Shown here piece after piece: positions 16,377-19,631 of a stretch of 19,631 nt of DNA (position 1 is the stretch's first letter; every line of letters begins with the position of its first letter). Position numbers and translations under genes: made by a program. A model generated the notes under the pieces. It was given only the letters and a program-made list of their open reading frames with translations, made no database searches and was not told the DNA's origin. Source of the stretch: Acidobacteriota bacterium (GTDB taxonomy: Bacteria; Acidobacteriota; Vicinamibacteria; Vicinamibacterales; SCN-69-37); the NCBI GenBank assembly GCA_016716905.1, contig JADJUS010000017.1, positions 1 through 19,631 on the forward strand, written 5' to 3'.

Positions 16377-16535
16377 CTGCGAAAGGCGCGTCCAGTCAAG
16401 CCGCTGTGCGCCCTTGGGTCACTGGGCTTTCTGGTTCAGGGCGTGACCGGTGTGCTGATGTGGTGGAGACCCCGGCCTGGCGGCCAGCCGATCCTTCAGG
16501 TTCAGGAAGCGGCTCTCAAAGAGCGCAAAACTTAG
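16377..16535 (+). pseudogene. 3' fragment of a PepSY-type gene (repeat copy C)
   Basis: About 52 codons match the end of the intact PepSY gene: PVKPLCALGSLG, FLVQGVTGVLMWWRPRPGG, then QPILQVQEAALKERKT and TAG at 16533-16535. The 5' part is absent. The last 115 bases lie antisense to the 3' end of the intact acyltransferase gene, mirroring the overlap at 8572-8676. Confidence 0.78.
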
Positions 16536-16592
16536 CGCTGCGAGCGTGAACGACCCGGCCAAAATCACGAGCAGGAACGTCGCCTGACGGAC
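16377..16592 (+). repeat. Direct repeat copy C
   Basis: Counterpart of 8521-8733. It includes the PepSY 3' end and the overlapping acyltransferase 3' end. Similarity stops at about 16592, where the intact acyltransferase gene continues and copy A diverges. Confidence 0.85.
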
Positions 16593-17621
16593 CCAGAATC
16601 CCCCCACCGACTCGGGCCAGATCGGCTGCAAGGCCAGGACCAGCGGCCAATGAATCACGTAGATGCCGTAGCTGATCTTGCCGATCTCGGTCAGGGGCCG
16701 GCATCGTAGCAGCCGCCGCCAGAGCGAAGTCTGGCCGGCCACGAGGGCGAAGGCCACCGTCGCGCCGAACAGGATCGCCAACGGAAGATAGCCGAAGAGG
16801 AAGATGTGTGGATTGGTCGGGCGAAAGAAGCTCCCGCCCCACAAGGCGACGCCGAGCGTCATCAGGGCACTGGCCACCAACACCGCCGGTAACCACGGGC
16901 CCAGGCCGCGGCTGGCGTCTGGCGCGAGGCGCGCCCAGCCGGTGCCGCGTTGCAGGCAGGCGAGGTATCCGCCGATGGCGAGCGTGTCGATGCGCGTCAC
17001 CGTGGCGAAGTTGCCGGCCTCGCTGACCCCGGCCCACCAGAACACCACTCGCATCACCACGGCGAACGCGATGGTCCCGATGCACAGTTGGGCCACACGG
17101 CCGCGCCTGGCGAACAGCAGCACGAGGGCGGGCCAGCAGAGATAAAACTGCTCTTCAACGCCGAGCGACCAGAAGTGCGCGAGCGGACGCGTCCAGTCCA
17201 CGCCAAACAGGGGCAGCCAGTTCTGCAGATAGACCCAATGAGCCACTTCCGCCGTGGTCGAGACCGGCGCCAGGCGTTCGATGCCGAAGACGTGAAAGCC
17301 GATGGCGAATGCGGCCAGAGCGGCGTAATACAGAGGGAAGATCCGCAGGACGCGCCGGATGTAGAACGAGCGGAAGTACCCCGGGCGCCCAGCGGTATCG
17401 ATCAGGATTCCCGTGATCAGGAACCCCGACAACACGAAGAAGAGATCCACGCCGACCCAGCCCGTCTCGGCCAGCCGCATGAAGAACTGCTGGCCATCGG
17501 TCGCGGCGTCCGCAATGGTCCTGGAGTGAAAGACGATCACAAGCAGGATGGCGATCGCCCGCAAGCCGTCGAGCTCGGGGATGTAGCCTGCCTGATTCCT
17601 GGTGCCGGCGGTGGTCGTCAT
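16419..17621 (-). CDS. Acyltransferase-3 family membrane O-acyltransferase (OafA-like)
   Basis: A 400-residue protein with about ten TM helices. The start YIPELDGLRAIAILLVIVFH carries the family R-x2-A-I segment and the conserved His (H32). FFVLSGFLITG, FYIRRVLRIFPLYY and FWSLGVEEQFYL are further signatures. The family O-acetylates or acylates cell-surface sugars and lipids using a cytoplasmic acyl-CoA donor. ATG 17621 lies eight bases after the upstream gene's stop codon begins a seven-base gap, so the two are one operon. The tail (GSPPHQHTGHALNQKAQ) is encoded opposite the PepSY fragment and is probably not part of the core fold. Confidence 0.93.
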   Translation of the reverse strand: MTTTAGTRNQAGYIPELDGLRAIAILLVIVFHSRTIADAATDGQQFFMRLAETGWVGVDLFFVLSGFLITGILIDTAGRPGYFRSFYIRRVLRIFPLYYAALAAFAIGFHVFGIERLAPVSTTAEVAHWVYLQNWLPLFGVDWTRPLAHFWSLGVEEQFYLCWPALVLLFARRGRVAQLCIGTIAFAVVMRVVFWWAGVSEAGNFATVTRIDTLAIGGYLACLQRGTGWARLAPDASRGLGPWLPAVLVASALMTLGVALWGGSFFRPTNPHIFLFGYLPLAILFGATVAFALVAGQTSLWRRLLRCRPLTEIGKISYGIYVIHWPLVLALQPIWPESVGGFWVRQATFLLVILAGSFTLAALSFALFESRFLNLKDRLAARPGSPPHQHTGHALNQKAQ

Positions 17622-17628
17622 CTGCAGG

Positions 17629-19206
17629 TCAGCTGCCGGACCTCGATGGCGTGTGTGTGATCCGGCGATACACAAGGAAACGCCCGATCGTGGTCTCGAG
17701 CGCATAGTCGCGCGCGATGACGTGTTTCCACTCCGGGAAGTCGTCCAGCAACTCCTCGGACGTTCGCTCGTCGGGCGACCACCACCAGTTGTCGTGTTGC
17801 ACCACCGCCACATACAGGGGCTGGCGACGATTGATGTCGCCGACGAATTCCTCGCGCCAGCGCAGCTGCATCGGCGTCAGAGCCTCGCCGGGAACACGCA
17901 TGACCAGCGGATGGGTCATCTGGAAGCGACTCGCCGCAGATCGATCAGCCAGGTAGTAGACGAGAGACTCATACCCCCACACTTGCACCGGCTCATTGGG
18001 TTGCGTCCGCGCGCGCAGGTATGCGGCAAGGTCGTACGACTCGGTGAAGTCAAAGACCGTGTCGTTCCTGAACTCGTTCGCCCTGGGTGGATTCAGGAAA
18101 TGCCCGGTGGCGAAGTCCCTGAGAGGCGCCCCACGCACATAAGATGCCGCTGCGACCACGAGCATCAGCGTGGCCAGGATGCGCTGTGCCCGAGCGGCGT
18201 CCACTGGCACGAAATTGTGGAAGCGGCGCAGTCCCCAACTGCTGACGGTTGAAAAGAGATCGCCCACCAGGATGGCCCCGAGCGCCATGCCCGGCAAATA
18301 GTGATATCCGGCAAACGTGCCCTGCACAAATACGCTGTAAACCGAACCGACGAATCCGAGCCACACCATCAGCCGTTCGCGGCGGTACGTGCCCTGGAAA
18401 AGAAATGGCGCATACACGATGGGCAGCACCACGGCGTTCCTGCCGAGGCTCCCGAATTTCTGCATCCAGTAGGTCAGCAACGGCTCCGTACCCCTGAGAC
18501 GCGCGGTATAAATCGGCTGGTAGCTCACGAGCGATTCGTACATCTGCGTCAAACCGCCGAGCGTCCAGTAGAGGCCGACGAACGCCACTGACGGTGCGGC
18601 CAGGCACGCACCTGCCACCAGCACCACGGCCACAGCCCGGCGGGTGCGAAGTTCGGTGGCGAGCGGCAGATAAAACAGCGCCAGGGCGAGAATGGTCGGC
18701 TTGATCGTGATGGCAAACCCCATCCCGAGGCCGATGATGGCCGCCGTCACCCACGGCGATCGCCTGTCGGCGGTGAGGACCATCCAGAAACCTGCCAGCA
18801 CAAAGGGCAGTCCGAAGCCTTCGCGCTGCGCCGTGTTCCAGGGCCCGTAGTCTTGGTAAATCAGGCAGTAGAGAATGGCGGCGACCATGGCCCCAACGCG
18901 GCCGCTGAGCCGGTCGGCAATACGGAACACGAAATACGCCGTGCCCAGCTGAAACAACACATCAAAGAGCCGGAACATCGCGATCGACTTGCCGAACACG
19001 AAGATTTCGGCAGCCTGCAGGAACATCAGCCCGGGAAAATCGGCTTCCCACGAATGGATGTAGGGCCAGTCCCCGCGCAACAGCTGGGCCCCCATGTACG
19101 CAAACACGCCCTGATCGACCCCCACCCGATACGCTATCGTTGGCGCCAACACCAGGGCGCAAACACCGAGCACCAGTGCAGCGCTGGGGCCTTCGCTTCT
19201 ACCCAC
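17629..19206 (-). CDS. GT39-like polytopic membrane glycosyltransferase
   Basis: A 525-residue protein with about ten TM helices and a soluble C-terminal domain. The first extracytoplasmic loop reads DQGVFAYMGAQLLRGDWPYIHSWEADFPGL, with acidic residues D31 and E54/D56 in the place where GT39/PMT-type GT-C enzymes have their catalytic acids. These enzymes use polyprenyl-phosphate sugars outside the membrane, which fits the GT2 gene just upstream that could make such donors. The start is GTG 19206, whose first eight bases overlap the GT2 stop. The C-terminal part (about 390-525, with VWGYESLVYYLADR) is soluble, as in many bacterial relatives. Confidence 0.85.
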   Translation of the reverse strand: MGRSEGPSAALVLGVCALVLAPTIAYRVGVDQGVFAYMGAQLLRGDWPYIHSWEADFPGLMFLQAAEIFVFGKSIAMFRLFDVLFQLGTAYFVFRIADRLSGRVGAMVAAILYCLIYQDYGPWNTAQREGFGLPFVLAGFWMVLTADRRSPWVTAAIIGLGMGFAITIKPTILALALFYLPLATELRTRRAVAVVLVAGACLAAPSVAFVGLYWTLGGLTQMYESLVSYQPIYTARLRGTEPLLTYWMQKFGSLGRNAVVLPIVYAPFLFQGTYRRERLMVWLGFVGSVYSVFVQGTFAGYHYLPGMALGAILVGDLFSTVSSWGLRRFHNFVPVDAARAQRILATLMLVVAAASYVRGAPLRDFATGHFLNPPRANEFRNDTVFDFTESYDLAAYLRARTQPNEPVQVWGYESLVYYLADRSAASRFQMTHPLVMRVPGEALTPMQLRWREEFVGDINRRQPLYVAVVQHDNWWWSPDERTSEELLDDFPEWKHVIARDYALETTIGRFLVYRRITHTPSRSGS

Positions 19207-19630
19207 CGTCGCGCTCCGTGTGACGCGCGACGTCCTTCACCGTGAATTGCGGCAGCTTGTTCTGCGTGAGAAAGATCCTGCCGACGTACTCGCCCACGGC
19301 GCCCAGTCCCATCAACTGGATGCCGCCAAGGAAGAACAACGTGACAATCAACGACGGATACCCTTCCGGCGACTTCGAGAGCACCAGTGCCTGGATGACG
19401 AAGAACAGCGCCATCAGGAACGAGAACAACGAGATGACGCCGCCGATGAGCGTCGTGACGCGCAGCGGAATCACCGAGAAGCCCGTCGCCAGTTTGAGCC
19501 ACACCGCAATCGATCGCACGAGGCTGTAGTTGCTCTGGCCGGCGAACCGCGTGTGATGTGTCGCCTGCACCTGCGTAATCTGCGACGTGATACCGAAGAT
19601 GATGCCGTCCACGTAGGTGAACGGCCCGTC
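19199..19630 (-). CDS. GT2 glycosyltransferase, C-terminal part (cut by window end)
   Basis: About 143 residues of the C-terminal part are in the window, starting in mid-protein at DGPFTYVDGIIFGITSQI and ending in TAG 19201-19199. TRFAGQSNYSLVRSIAVW is the typical amphipathic region of ArnC/GtrB-type enzymes. Two TM segments follow (LIGGVISLFSFLMALFFVI and LIVTLFFLGGIQLMGLGAVGEY), then VGRIFLTQNKLPQF. The catalytic part lies outside the window. It is similar in design to the GT2 at 1624-2601, so the two operons each have a polyprenyl-phosphate sugar synthase. Confidence 0.9.
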   Translation of the reverse strand, partial: DGPFTYVDGIIFGITSQITQVQATHHTRFAGQSNYSLVRSIAVWLKLATGFSVIPLRVTTLIGGVISLFSFLMALFFVIQALVLSKSPEGYPSLIVTLFFLGGIQLMGLGAVGEYVGRIFLTQNKLPQFTVKDVARHTERDGG

Positions 19631-19631
19631 G

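Noticed and set aside
16950..17660. Plus-strand open frame opposite the acyltransferase gene
   Set aside because: It is Glu/Gln/Arg-rich antisense text with no motif, while the minus strand has unmistakable acyltransferase-3 signatures.

Overview
The window is GC-rich bacterial DNA with tightly packed genes; ATGA or TGATG stop/start overlaps join most neighbours. The large two-module FtsX/MacB-type permease at 11.9-14.4 kb resembles the duplicated orphan permeases typical of Acidobacteriota. I infer a soil-type acidobacterium (perhaps Vicinamibacteria), from gene content only.

Left part (1-8676, + strand): a surface-glycan or glycolipid operon. In order it holds a polytopic GT-C-like membrane protein, a GT2 polyprenyl-phosphate-type glycosyltransferase running in frame into an NAD-dependent epimerase, a GMC-type flavin oxidoreductase, a GT4 glycosyltransferase, a 68-residue membrane protein, a membrane-anchored sulfotransferase and a PepSY-type small membrane protein. 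The first, third and fourth of these coding units are broken by about sixteen single-base frame changes, mostly in G/C runs. The protein text stays coherent across them, so sequence error is at least as likely as gene decay.

Right part (16419-19631, - strand): GT2 (cut by the window end), then a GT39-like membrane protein, then an acyltransferase-3. This looks like a second glycan/lipid-decorating operon converging on the first.

Middle (about 8.7-16.4 kb): an accessory island with different content. It carries (i) a complete integron-type gene cassette (9067-9495) with a zinc-ribbon gene and a well-folded attC site but no integrase in view; (ii) an SGNH-hydrolase lipoprotein and a lipoprotein made of two cysteine-paired halves; (iii) a disrupted permease flanked by hairpin-rich repeats; (iv) a junkyard of gene fragments with a 17-G run; (v) a Tat-exported molybdopterin oxidoreductase with its cytochrome b partner.

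The island is bracketed by direct repeats about 88% identical over about 173 bp. On the left the PepSY gene is whole and the opposing acyltransferase is a 3' scrap; on the right the acyltransferase is whole and PepSY is a 3' scrap. This suggests that an ancestral convergent PepSY/acyltransferase pair, overlapping tail to tail, was split by an insertion of about 7.9 kb. A third, partial PepSY copy sits inside the island.
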